Source: JACKII01 sp963974445
GTDB taxonomy: Bacteria; Pseudomonadota; Alphaproteobacteria; Bin95
Assembly (NCBI GenBank): GCA_963974445.1
Contig: CAXBDI010000009.1
Span: 1-55,722, forward strand
Direction: 5' to 3'
DNA: 55,722 nt
Within the stretch, counting starts at the first letter, position 1, and every line of letters starts with the position of its first letter. Position numbers and translations under genes: made by a program. Positions 30,885 through 39,131 of this stretch are shown piece after piece. The notes under the pieces were generated by a model. The model saw only the letters and a list, made by a program, of their open reading frames with translations, searched no databases and was not told where the DNA came from.

Positions 30885-31628
30885 CTACCGCCCCAAATAC
30901 ACTTCGACGACACGCTCGTCGGCCTGAACGTGGTCGATGGAGCCTTCCGCCAGCACGCTGCCCTCATGCAGGACCGTGACACGCGCGCCCAATGCCCGCA
31001 CGAAGGCCATGTCGTGCTCGACCACCACCAGGGTATGCTCCCCCTTCAGGCGGTGGATCAGGTCGGCGGTCTGCTCGGTTTCAGCGTCGGCCATGCCGGC
31101 CACCGGCTCGTCGAGGAGCAGCAGTTCGGCGTCCTGGATCAACAACATGCCGATCTCCAGCCATTGCTTCTGGCCATGGCTCAGCGCGCCGGCGAACTCG
31201 CCGCGCCGTTCGATCAGGCCGATGATGGCCAGGGTCTCCTCAATCTGTTCGCGCATGGCTGCGTCGATGCGGGCGAACAGCAGCAGCAGCGCGTTGCGGC
31301 TGGCCTTCGCCGCCAGCTCCAGGTTCTCGAACACCGTCAGGTTCTCGAACACCGTTGGCTTTTGGAACTTGCGGCCGATGCCGAGGGCGGCGATGGCCGG
31401 CTCGTCCAGCTTGGTCAGGTCAACCCGGTCGTCGAAGCGGACGGTGCCCTGATCCGGCTTGGTTTTGCCGGTGATCACGTCCATCATCGTCGTCTTGCCG
31501 GCGCCATTCGGACCGATGATCGAGCGCAGTTCGCCCTTGGCGATGGTCAGCGACAGCGCGTTCAAGGCCTTGAATCCGTCGAAGCTGACTGTCACACCAT
31601 CCAGGTACAGGTGCCGTTCGTCAACCAT
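30885..31628 (-). CDS. urtD: Urea ABC transporter ATP-binding protein UrtD
   Basis: The LivG-like ATPase of the urea importer, 247 residues. Walker A GPNGAGKT at residues 39-46, signature LSHGQKQWLEIGMLL (the SHGQKQWLEIGM form marks UrtD), Walker B LLLLDEPVAGMADAET and H-loop VVVEHDMAFVRALGARVTVL. ATG 31628 overlaps the urtC stop by 8 bp. A frame extension to 31718 is shadow of urtC. Confidence 0.95.
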   Translation of the reverse strand: MVDERHLYLDGVTVSFDGFKALNALSLTIAKGELRSIIGPNGAGKTTMMDVITGKTKPDQGTVRFDDRVDLTKLDEPAIAALGIGRKFQKPTVFENLTVFENLELAAKASRNALLLLFARIDAAMREQIEETLAIIGLIERRGEFAGALSHGQKQWLEIGMLLIQDAELLLLDEPVAGMADAETEQTADLIHRLKGEHTLVVVEHDMAFVRALGARVTVLHEGSVLAEGSIDHVQADERVVEVYLGR

Positions 31629-32778
31629 TGCCGGTGGCCTCCCCTCGCTCGGCCACGACAGCCTGCCGCCGTTTCGGATCGAGCCAGCTGCCGATCCGGC
31701 GCAACTCCGTCGCCGCACCGACCAGGCCTGCCGGCAGGAACAGCGTGACGAAGATGAACAGCGCGCCCAGGAAGAACAGCCAGGTCTCCGCCGCGACGCC
31801 GGTCAGGTAGGACTTCGCCATATTCACCAACACCGCCCCGAAAATCGCACCGTAGAGCGAGCCGCGCCCGCCGATGGCGACCCAGATCGCGATTTCGATG
31901 GAGACCGCCGGCGAGAACTCGCTGGGGTTGATGATGCCCACCTGCGGCACATACAGCGCACCGGCGACGCCGGCCAGCATGGCGGAGGCGACGAACGCCA
32001 CCACCTTCACATTGGCCGGTCTGTAGCCGAGAAAGCGCACCCGCGGCTCCGCATCCTTTAAGGCCAGCATGACACGGCCCATCTTCGACGTGACGATGAA
32101 GCGGCAGAGCAGGTAGCCCCCCGCCAAGGCAAAGACGCTCAGCAGATACAGCGTCATACGCGTGCCCGGCGCGGCCAGATCGTAACCCAGGATATCCTTA
32201 AAATCGGTCAGGCCGTTGTTGCCGCCAAAGCCGAAGTCGTTGCGAAAGAACGCCAACATCAGCGCGAACACCATCGCCTGGCTGATAATCGAGAAATAGA
32301 CGCCGGTGATCCGCGACCGGAACGCCAGCCAGCCGAACACAAACGCCAGCAGGCCCGGCACCAGGAATGCCATCACGATGGCAAAGCCGAACTGGTCGAA
32401 GCCCAGCCAATACCACGGCAGCTCCTGATAGTTCAGAAACACCATGAAGTCCGGCAATTCCGGGTTGCCATAGACGCCGCGGTCGCCGATGGCGCGCATC
32501 ATGTGCATGCCCATGGCATAGCCGCCGAGGGCAAAGAATGCGCCATGGCCGAGGCTCAGAATGCCGGCATAACCCCATACCAGATCGAGCGAAATGGCCA
32601 GCAGCGCAAAACAAAGATACTTGCCCAACAGCGGGATCAGGTAGTCGGGGACATGGGCGTTGCTCGACGGATCGACCGCCAGGTTGAGGCCCGGTACGAA
32701 AACCGCGGCGACGAACACGCAAAGCATGAAGCGGGCCCAGCCGGCCTGGCTAAGCAAGGGTTGGCGGGAGGCTTCCAT
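31621..32778 (-). CDS. urtC: Urea ABC transporter permease UrtC
   Basis: A 385-residue LivM-type inner-membrane permease with about ten hydrophobic segments. Typical blocks are ISLDLVWGYAGILSLGHGAF, FALGGYAMGMHMMR, SQAMVFALMLAFFRNDFGFG, GGNNGLTDF and the ATPase-contact region FRSRITGVYF, with AIWVAIGGRGSLYGAIFGAV near the end. It pairs with UrtB. A 296-bp spacer with a family A palindrome separates it from urtB. Confidence 0.95.
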   Translation of the reverse strand: MEASRQPLLSQAGWARFMLCVFVAAVFVPGLNLAVDPSSNAHVPDYLIPLLGKYLCFALLAISLDLVWGYAGILSLGHGAFFALGGYAMGMHMMRAIGDRGVYGNPELPDFMVFLNYQELPWYWLGFDQFGFAIVMAFLVPGLLAFVFGWLAFRSRITGVYFSIISQAMVFALMLAFFRNDFGFGGNNGLTDFKDILGYDLAAPGTRMTLYLLSVFALAGGYLLCRFIVTSKMGRVMLALKDAEPRVRFLGYRPANVKVVAFVASAMLAGVAGALYVPQVGIINPSEFSPAVSIEIAIWVAIGGRGSLYGAIFGAVLVNMAKSYLTGVAAETWLFFLGALFIFVTLFLPAGLVGAATELRRIGSWLDPKRRQAVVAERGEATGNG

Positions 32779-32900
32779 GGTTTAGGCTCCCTCCGCCGCC
32801 GGTTGAAACTCTACCGGCCCTATTCTTCTCTTCGTCCTGAGCCAGGCTGTATGGCCAACTCTCTCCCTCACCCTGTGCTGACCCACAGGCCCAATCTTTT

Positions 32901-33007
32901 CCTTCACCCTGAGCCGGCCCGCAGGGCCGAGTCGAAGGGGGGCCTCACCGATTGAGGCACCCGCCCCTTCGACTCGCTCCGCTACGCTTCGCGGCTCAGG
33001 GTGAAGG
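32901..33007. repeat. Palindromic repeat family A, copy 3 (urtB-urtC gap)
   Basis: CCTTCACCCTGAGCC (32901-32915) and its complement (32993-33007) bound 107 bp. The inner part again has GAGTCGAAGGGG and CCCCTTCGACTC. A degenerate partial copy may lie just before it (about 32828-32893). The 296-bp gap contains no gene. Confidence 0.85.
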
Positions 33008-33074
33008 GGGGGGAGTATTTCGTCCGCCATACAATGACGGCGATGGGGTGTGTTGTGGCCGCAAAACATCACCA

Positions 33075-34679
33075 TCACGCCTCCTCCGACCGGCCCTTGA
33101 GCGCGAACAGGCCGCGCGGCCGCCTTTGGATGAACAGGATCACCAGCACCAGCACCACCACCTTGCCCAGCACCGCGCCGGCGACGGGCTCCAGGAATTT
33201 GTTGAGGACGCCGAGGCTCAACGCAGCCACCAGCGTGCCGGCCAGATTGCCGACGCCGCCGAAGACCACGACCATGAAACTGTCGACGATATAAAGCTGC
33301 CCCAAGTTCGGGCTGACATTGCCGACCTGGCTGAGCGCAACGCCCGCGATACCCGCGACGCCGGAGCCCAATCCGAAGGTCAGCGCATCCACCCGGCTGG
33401 AATCGATGCCCATGGATCGCGCCATGCCGCGGTTCTGTGTGACCGCCCGCATCTCCAGCCCGAAGTGCGTCCGGCGCAACACCAGCAGCACCAGCCCCAG
33501 CACGATCAGGCTGAAAGCGATAATGCATAGGCGGTTGTAGGTCAGGATGACGCCGCCGATGATCTCAATCCCGCCGCTCATCCAATTCGGATTCTGGACC
33601 TCCTGATTGGTCGCGCCGAAAACGCTGCGCACTGCCTGCTGCAAAATCAGGCTGATGCCCCAGGTGGCCAGCAACGTTTCCAGCGGTCGCCCGTAAAGAA
33701 AGCGGATGACGCTCCGCTCCATCGCAACGCCGGCCAGCCCGGCGACAAGGAAGGCGACCGGGATGGCGGCGATCAGATAGGCGTCGAACACGGACGGCGG
33801 CAGGAAGGCGCGGAACGCCTCCTGCACAACAAAGGTGGAGTAGGCGCCCAGCATGATCATCTCGCCATGCGCCATGTTGATCACGCCCATCACCCCGAAC
33901 GTGATGGCGAGGCCGATGGCCGCCAGCAGCAGGATGGAGCCGAGCGAGACGCCTTGAAACACCGCAAGCCCCGCATCCAGCCAGGCGCGCTGCGACTCAA
34001 TCTTGGCGATGGCTTTGGCGATGGCTTCCTGCACCTCGGGCTCCGTCGCCGGGTCGTTGCGGACCTGGCCGAGCAGCGCCCGGATGGCGGGGTCGAGGCT
34101 TTCCGATAATTTTTCAATGGCGGCGATGCGCTCCTCCGGCGTGCCGGCGGCCAGTTCGGCGGCGATCAGCGCCGATTGCATGGTAGATTTGACCGCGGGC
34201 ACCTGTTCCGTCTCAAGAGCCGAGCGCAGTCGCGCCAACATGGTCTGCGATCCGTATTTGGCGGCTTCTTCCGCCGCCGCGCGCCGCATCGCAGCGTTAG
34301 GGCTCGATAGTTTGAGTTGGGTCAGCGCCTCGGATACGGCGCCGCGCACCCGGTTGTTGACCCTGATCTTGTCGGTATCCCTGCGTCCGGCCGTGCCCAG
34401 TTCGCCACCGGTCAACGGGTCGGTCAGAACGTAGTCGCCGCCCTCGCGCTTCGCGATGACAACAGCGCCGTCGCTTTCCCGGACATGCAAATCGCCGTCG
34501 GACAGCGCTTCCAGAATGGGGATAGCGGCTGGGTCGTTCAGGGCCGCAATGGCCTCGACCATTGCGCTGCGGTCGGAATAGCCGCCTTCCGGCAGCTTGG
34601 CGACGAGTTCGGCCAGCGTCGCGGCTTGCGCCGAAAGGCTGACCGTCACCAGCAGAAAAAGAGACAAAAGAAATTTCAT
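33075..34679 (-). CDS. urtB: Urea ABC transporter permease UrtB with N-terminal periplasmic domain
   Basis: A 534-residue LivH-type permease. Residues 1-19 are a signal peptide (MKFLLSLFLLVTVSLSAQA). About 20-240 is the UrtB-specific helical, HEAT-like periplasmic domain (AIAALNDPAAIPILEALSDG and so on). The C-terminal 290 residues form the membrane permease, with AIGLAITFGVMGVINMAHGE, MIMLGAYSTFVVQEAF, LATWGISLILQQAVR and GLEMRAVTQNRGMARSMGID. This long form is normal for UrtB. It follows urtA by 184 bp holding a family C palindrome. Confidence 0.95.
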   Translation of the reverse strand: MKFLLSLFLLVTVSLSAQAATLAELVAKLPEGGYSDRSAMVEAIAALNDPAAIPILEALSDGDLHVRESDGAVVIAKREGGDYVLTDPLTGGELGTAGRRDTDKIRVNNRVRGAVSEALTQLKLSSPNAAMRRAAAEEAAKYGSQTMLARLRSALETEQVPAVKSTMQSALIAAELAAGTPEERIAAIEKLSESLDPAIRALLGQVRNDPATEPEVQEAIAKAIAKIESQRAWLDAGLAVFQGVSLGSILLLAAIGLAITFGVMGVINMAHGEMIMLGAYSTFVVQEAFRAFLPPSVFDAYLIAAIPVAFLVAGLAGVAMERSVIRFLYGRPLETLLATWGISLILQQAVRSVFGATNQEVQNPNWMSGGIEIIGGVILTYNRLCIIAFSLIVLGLVLLVLRRTHFGLEMRAVTQNRGMARSMGIDSSRVDALTFGLGSGVAGIAGVALSQVGNVSPNLGQLYIVDSFMVVVFGGVGNLAGTLVAALSLGVLNKFLEPVAGAVLGKVVVLVLVILFIQRRPRGLFALKGRSEEA

Positions 34680-34744
34680 AATCTGAAGGTCTCAGACTTT
34701 ATCCAGGGTATTTGCTGTTCGTGCGTGGGCATCCGCCGCCCCCC

Positions 34745-34841
34745 TCCCCGGACTTGATCCGGGGTCCATGCCTGAGCGCTTCTCACAAAGTACGATCTCT
34801 GCGGCTGAGTCTCAGGCATGGATCCCGGGTCAAGCCCGGGA
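34745..34841. repeat. Palindromic repeat family C, copy 1 (urtA-urtB gap)
   Basis: Arms TCCCCGGACTTGATCCGGGG then TCCATGCCTGAG (34745-34776) and CTCAGGCATGGATCCCGGGT then CAAGCCCGGGA (34811-34841) form a near-perfect inverted repeat, with a further palindrome inside each arm. Placed right after urtA, it may act as an mRNA stabiliser or partial terminator. A related copy lies at 42321. Confidence 0.8.
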
Positions 34842-34863
34842 CGGAGAAGAATGGGCAGAGAAC

Positions 34864-36159
34864 CTAGTTCGTCATGCCGCCGTATTTCGGCTTCTCGCAG
34901 TTGCCGCAGACCCAGGGATAGGTCCAGTCGGCAGTCAGCTTGGCGCTTTCCGGCAGGTAGTCGGTCCAGGCGTCGCCGACGATGACGCCGTCGGTTTCCG
35001 ACACAATCTCAAACTGACCGTCCGCCTGAATCTCGCCGATCAGCACCGGCTTGGAGAGGTGGTGGTTGGTGTTCATCACCACGTCGAAGCCGCTTGGCGA
35101 GCGCACGGTCTGGCCATACATCGCCTGACGCACCGCATCGACATTGGTCGTGCCGGCCTGCTGCACCGCCTGCACCCACATCTGGAAGCCGATTGCGTGC
35201 GCTTCCATCGGGTCGTTGGTGACGCGCTTGGTGTCGCCGATAAAGGCGTGCCACTTCTTGATGAACGCCTCGTTTTCCGGCGTGTCGACGCTCATGAAAT
35301 AGTTCCAGGCGGCCAGGTGACCGACCAGGTTCGAGGTATCGATACCAGCCAGTTCTTCCTCGCCGACGGAGAAGGCGACGACCGGCACGTCCTCGGCCGC
35401 GATGCCCTGGTTCGCCAGTTCCTTGTAGAACGGCACATTGGCGTCGCCGTTGATCGTGGAAACCACGGCGGTCTTCTTGCCCTTGGAGGCGAACGCCTTG
35501 ATGTCCGCCACGATGGTCTGCCAGTCCGCATGACCAAACGGCGTATAGTTGATCATGATGTCTTCCTGGGCCACGCCTTTGGACTTCAGGAAGGCTTCCA
35601 GGATCTTGTTGGTCGTGCGCGGGTAGACATAGTCGGTGCCGGCCAGCACCCAGCGCTCGACGCTGCCGCCGTCTTCGCTCATCAGGTATTCGACCGCGGG
35701 GATCGCCTGCTGGTTCGGGGCGGCGCCGGTATAGAACACGTTGCGGGAGCTTTCCTCGCCCTCATACTGGACGGGATAGAACAGCAGCCCGTTCAGTTCC
35801 TCGAAGACCGGCAGCACCGATTTGCGGCTGACAGAGGTCCAGGCGCCGAACACCACATCGACCTTTTGCTGGGTGATCAGTTCGCGGGCCTTTTCGGCGA
35901 ATAGCGGCCAGTTCGAGGCTGGGTCGACGACGACGGCTTCCAGTTTCTTGCCCAACAGGCCGCCCTTGGCGTTCTGATCGGCGATCAGCATCAACATGAC
36001 ATCTTTCAGCGTGGTCTCGCTGATCGCCATGGTGCCGGACAACGAGTGCAGCACGCCGACCTTGATCGTCTCGGCCGCAATCGCTGCTTGCCCGACAAGC
36101 ATTGCGGCGGCGGACGCGCCGGCAATCGTCAGTCTGCGGAGGGTTTTGGACAGCGCCAT
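34864..36159 (-). CDS. urtA: Urea ABC transporter substrate-binding protein UrtA
   Basis: The periplasmic urea receptor, 431 residues. Signal peptide about residues 1-28 (LTIAGASAAAMLVGQAAIA before AETIKVG). The mature start KVGVLHSLSGTMAISETTLK is the UrtA signature, followed by AKGGLLGKKLEAVVVDPASN, FGAWTSVSRKSVLPVFEELN, LLFYPVQYEGEESSRNVFYT and TNHHLSKPVLIGEIQADGQF. The ATG at 36159 follows AAAGGAGC by about 9 nt. It is the first gene of the urt-ure unit, below a sigma-54-type promoter. Confidence 0.96.
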   Translation of the reverse strand: MALSKTLRRLTIAGASAAAMLVGQAAIAAETIKVGVLHSLSGTMAISETTLKDVMLMLIADQNAKGGLLGKKLEAVVVDPASNWPLFAEKARELITQQKVDVVFGAWTSVSRKSVLPVFEELNGLLFYPVQYEGEESSRNVFYTGAAPNQQAIPAVEYLMSEDGGSVERWVLAGTDYVYPRTTNKILEAFLKSKGVAQEDIMINYTPFGHADWQTIVADIKAFASKGKKTAVVSTINGDANVPFYKELANQGIAAEDVPVVAFSVGEEELAGIDTSNLVGHLAAWNYFMSVDTPENEAFIKKWHAFIGDTKRVTNDPMEAHAIGFQMWVQAVQQAGTTNVDAVRQAMYGQTVRSPSGFDVVMNTNHHLSKPVLIGEIQADGQFEIVSETDGVIVGDAWTDYLPESAKLTADWTYPWVCGNCEKPKYGGMTN

Positions 36160-36199
36160 AAGCGAAAAGCTCCTTTCCAGGTTAAGATGCCCGTTCAGA

Positions 36200-36215
36200 A
36201 GCAAGCGCCATGCCA
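36200..36215 (-). promoter_or_regulatory. Sigma-54 (RpoN) promoter for urtA
   Basis: On the minus strand the sequence reads TGGCATGGCGCTTGCT, which fits the sigma-54 consensus TGGCAYR-N4-TTGCW at every defined position. It lies 41 bp before the urtA ATG, leaving room for a transcription start near 36188 and a short leader. Sigma-54 with NtrC controls urea import in many proteobacteria, so nitrogen limitation is the expected signal. The upstream DNA to 36398 is AT-rich and could hold activator sites, though no clear NtrC site was identified. Confidence 0.75.
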
Positions 36216-36398
36216 TATTGAGGGAAATTTTAACTTGGCTATTTATCAATTAGTTACGAGATCATCGATTATCGCCCAGCAAGAAAATGACCGATTTATA
36301 GGCAATTTATGGTCGGCGAGCACTAGCGCCTAAATTTTTACCGTTTTCAGATTGAGAGGCTGCGCAAAAAATAGGCGGCGGGGCGGTGGCCGGAAATC

Positions 36399-37469
36399 TC
36401 AGAAGCGGCTCATTACCGTGCGGGCGAACTCCTCGGCGAAGCGCCACTTCGCGTCGACCGCCGTCGCCCACATGATTTCCTGGAGGCCCTGCCGCTCCAA
36501 CTCCTTGATCTCCTCGACCAATTCGTCCGCGGTGCCGACCAGGCAGGTCGCGCGGATCAGGTTGGCGTCGATCAGTTCCGCCTCGCCGGGATGCAGGTAG
36601 GTGTAGTGGAACTCGTGCGTGCGCAGGTGGCGCAGTTCCGGTGCGGTCTCCTCGACCAGGGCGCAGTAGCGCGACCACATCGGCTTCAGGAAGTCCGGGA
36701 CCTCGACGCCGCGTTCGTGCACCTCGTCATAGAAATAGTAGACGCTGGCCATCACGTTCGGCCCGACCATGCGCTTCACCCGGTCGGAGTCGACGGCTTC
36801 GCCCGGCTCAAGCAACGCGATGTTGACCAGGGCGCAGTTCAGGAAGTCGCCGCCGATATCCCGCCCGACCCGCGCCGCACCCTGGCGCACGTGCGCCATC
36901 GCCTGCGGCACGGCCACGCCGCGCGGCGGGATCGCGAATACCAGGCCATCGCCGAACTCGCCCGCCAGACTCATGGCCCGCGGACCGAAGCCGGAAACAT
37001 AGAGCGGGATTTTCGGCTCCAGGTTCATATAGCCGGTGTCGTCGTGCATCAGCATGCGGATCGGCCGGGTGACGCCGTTGTACTCATAGTCGACGGTCTC
37101 GCCGCGCAGCAGCGCCGACAACACGGAAAGATAGGCGCGATACTCGGCAATTCGCATCGGCCGCTGGCCCATGGTGCGCATGGCGGTGTTGCCGGTGCCG
37201 ATGCCGATATGGATGCGGCCCGGCGCGATCCGGTTCAACGTCGCCGCGGCGGCCGCCTGCACCGGCGGAATGCGCGTGCCGGTGATCGCCGTGCCGGTAC
37301 CCAACTTCAGTTTTGACGTCTGCCGCGCCGCCAGCGCCAGCACGGCATAGCAATCGGAGAACAGCATCTGGCTGTCGGCGACCCAGACCGAGTTATAGCC
37401 CAGCGTTTCCACATGGCTGAAGAAGCCGATCTCGTCGATATTCGCCATGACGCAAACGCCGAACTTCAT
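36399..37469 (-). CDS. LLM-class flavin-dependent oxidoreductase (luciferase-like), 356 aa
   Basis: A member of the bacterial luciferase-like TIM-barrel family, whose members use FMNH2 or F420 to oxidise or reduce small organic molecules. It starts MKFGVCVMANIDEIGFFSHV, with ETLGYNSVWVADSQMLFSDC, KLKLGTGTAITGTRIPPVQA, APGRIHIGIGTGNTAMRTMG and IPLYVSGFGPRAMSLAGEFG, all typical. The C-terminal LVGTADELVEEIKELERQGL is the common end domain. Cofactor and substrate are not evident. It is the last gene of an apparent four-gene set with a Rieske protein and two amidohydrolases; ATG 37469 is used rather than an upstream start since the conserved N-terminus begins there. Confidence 0.87.
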   Translation of the reverse strand: MKFGVCVMANIDEIGFFSHVETLGYNSVWVADSQMLFSDCYAVLALAARQTSKLKLGTGTAITGTRIPPVQAAAAATLNRIAPGRIHIGIGTGNTAMRTMGQRPMRIAEYRAYLSVLSALLRGETVDYEYNGVTRPIRMLMHDDTGYMNLEPKIPLYVSGFGPRAMSLAGEFGDGLVFAIPPRGVAVPQAMAHVRQGAARVGRDIGGDFLNCALVNIALLEPGEAVDSDRVKRMVGPNVMASVYYFYDEVHERGVEVPDFLKPMWSRYCALVEETAPELRHLRTHEFHYTYLHPGEAELIDANLIRATCLVGTADELVEEIKELERQGLQEIMWATAVDAKWRFAEEFARTVMSRF

Positions 37470-37551
37470 GCGCTTCTGGTCCTTTGGTGTGTGGAGATCG
37501 GTGCCGCTCTCATTCTGGGCGCGGGCCAAGGGCAGATGGCATCTGCGTCGC

Positions 37552-37986
37552 CTAGATCGCGATCACCACGTATTGGTCCTCGACCGAAACGTCGAATACC
37601 TCTGCTTGGTAAGGCCCTCCTTTCACCACAGAGCCATCCGCCACTTCCACCGTGTAGGGGCGGACGCGGATGGAACTCGGGTCGACGCGGGATTGGCCGG
37701 TGCGCAGGTCGAATTCCCAGCCGTGCCAGGGGCAGCGCACGATCTGTTGCGGGCGGGAATAGCGGTATTCGCCGGGCGCCGCCGACTCGACGAGGCCGAT
37801 CAGCTTGCCCTTGCACAGGCTGCCCTTTTGATGCGGGCAACGGTCGAGCACCGCGAAAAACTCGCCATCGATATTGAACAGCGCGATCTCGCGCGTGCCG
37901 ATGGTGACCAGCTTGCGCGACCCCGGCGGCATCTCCGCCAAGGTGGCGACGACGTGCTTCGTGCGTGCGCGGGCCGCCTCCGCCAT
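37552..37986 (-). CDS. Rieske [2Fe-2S] ferredoxin-like protein, 144 aa
   Basis: A small soluble Rieske protein. The cluster ligands are both present: Cys and His in DRCPHQKGSLCKGKL (about residue 48) and Cys and His in RCPWHGWEFDLRTGQSR (about 83), the C-x-H...C-x2-H pattern. It resembles ferredoxin components of ring-hydroxylating dioxygenases and NirD-like proteins, so an electron-transfer role to an oxygenase is likely. It lies 4 bp after the first amidohydrolase gene and 82 bp before the LLM gene on the same strand. Confidence 0.9.
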   Translation of the reverse strand: MAEAARARTKHVVATLAEMPPGSRKLVTIGTREIALFNIDGEFFAVLDRCPHQKGSLCKGKLIGLVESAAPGEYRYSRPQQIVRCPWHGWEFDLRTGQSRVDPSSIRVRPYTVEVADGSVVKGGPYQAEVFDVSVEDQYVVIAI

Positions 37987-37990
37987 GGCC

Positions 37991-39118
37991 TCAGCCGACC
38001 GGCTGCGGCTTGTAGAGGTCGAGCGCGTTCTGCAGGAAGAACTTGGTCTGTTGCTCCTCGGTCACCCGCACCTGCAAGGCGTGGTCCGGGTGGTCGAAAT
38101 CCCAGTGCGGATAGTCGGTTGCGAACAGCAGCCGGTCCCAGCCGATCCACTTGACCACGTCCAGCAGATGCGGCTTGAACTCCGGCTCCTCCATCGGCTG
38201 GGTGGTCAGCCAGACCTGCTCGCGCACGTATTCGGACGGCGGGCGCTTCACGTGCGGGATCTCGTCCCGCATGCGCTCCCACAGTCTGTCCATGCGCCAA
38301 CAGAGCGACGGCAGCCAGGCGAAGCCGGCCTCGACCAGGACGATTTTCAGGTCCGGGTAGCGCTCGAACACGCCTTCCATGCAGAGGCTCATCAGCAGAG
38401 CCTGCTGGCACTGGGCGTGGCCGATCATCTCCTCCAGATAATAGGAGGGCCAGCCGCCGCCGGTCACCGGCGCGCCGCCATAGCCGAAGGCATGGATGCC
38501 GACGGGGAAGCCGTTGGCCGCCGCCGCCTCGAAAATCGGCCAATAGCGTTTCTGCCCGAATGGCTCGGCTGAGCGTGACAGCAGCAGCACCTGCACAAAA
38601 TTCGGATCACCCGCGCGCGCCTCGATCTCGGCAACCGCGGCGGGCGTGTCCTCGTAGGCGACGACGACCGAGCCTTTGACCCGCGGCTCCTTCGAGGTCC
38701 ACTCGGCAATCTGCCAGTCATTCATGGCCCGGCAAAACGCAGAGCCAAACTCCAGGTTCTGCATGCCCTGGCCGGTGCGCAGCGGGTTGAGGACCGCCAT
38801 CTGCACGTTCAGCGGGTCGAGATGATGCTCGCGCATGAACGAGAGCGACGAGCCCGGTTTGCCGCCTGGCGGATAGGCATCGCGGCGCGCCGCATCCGGC
38901 TGGCCCTTCGGATAGGCCGGACCACCCGCAAACCCCTGGCGCGGGCGCAGGCCATAGGTGGCCATATAGTCCTGCCAGCGCTTCTCCAGGAACGGAAACA
39001 GCTCGCGTCTCTGGTCGCCGGGCACGACATGCACATCGCAATCGGCAATGGCCAGCGTGTTCGCTGCCGGCTTTGCGGCGGCGGCACGGTCGATAACTTG
39101 GGCGGTCGGAGGCGTCAT
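37991..39118 (-). CDS. Amidohydrolase-2 family metal-dependent hydrolase, 375 aa
   Basis: A TIM-barrel metal hydrolase or decarboxylase of the amidohydrolase-2 (ACMSD-like) type. Metal ligands are suggested in IADCDVHVVPGD near the N-terminus (D-x-H), VGIHAFGYGG in the middle and LLFATDYPHWDFDHPDHA near the C-terminus (Asp in FATDYPH). Enzymes of this fold decarboxylate or hydrolyse aromatic and cyclic carboxylates. It lies 13 bp downstream of a paralogue (39132) with the same overall pattern, so the two may act in sequence or as a mixed complex. Confidence 0.85.
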   Translation of the reverse strand: MTPPTAQVIDRAAAAKPAANTLAIADCDVHVVPGDQRRELFPFLEKRWQDYMATYGLRPRQGFAGGPAYPKGQPDAARRDAYPPGGKPGSSLSFMREHHLDPLNVQMAVLNPLRTGQGMQNLEFGSAFCRAMNDWQIAEWTSKEPRVKGSVVVAYEDTPAAVAEIEARAGDPNFVQVLLLSRSAEPFGQKRYWPIFEAAAANGFPVGIHAFGYGGAPVTGGGWPSYYLEEMIGHAQCQQALLMSLCMEGVFERYPDLKIVLVEAGFAWLPSLCWRMDRLWERMRDEIPHVKRPPSEYVREQVWLTTQPMEEPEFKPHLLDVVKWIGWDRLLFATDYPHWDFDHPDHALQVRVTEEQQTKFFLQNALDLYKPQPVG

Positions 39119-39131
39119 GATACCAACACTC

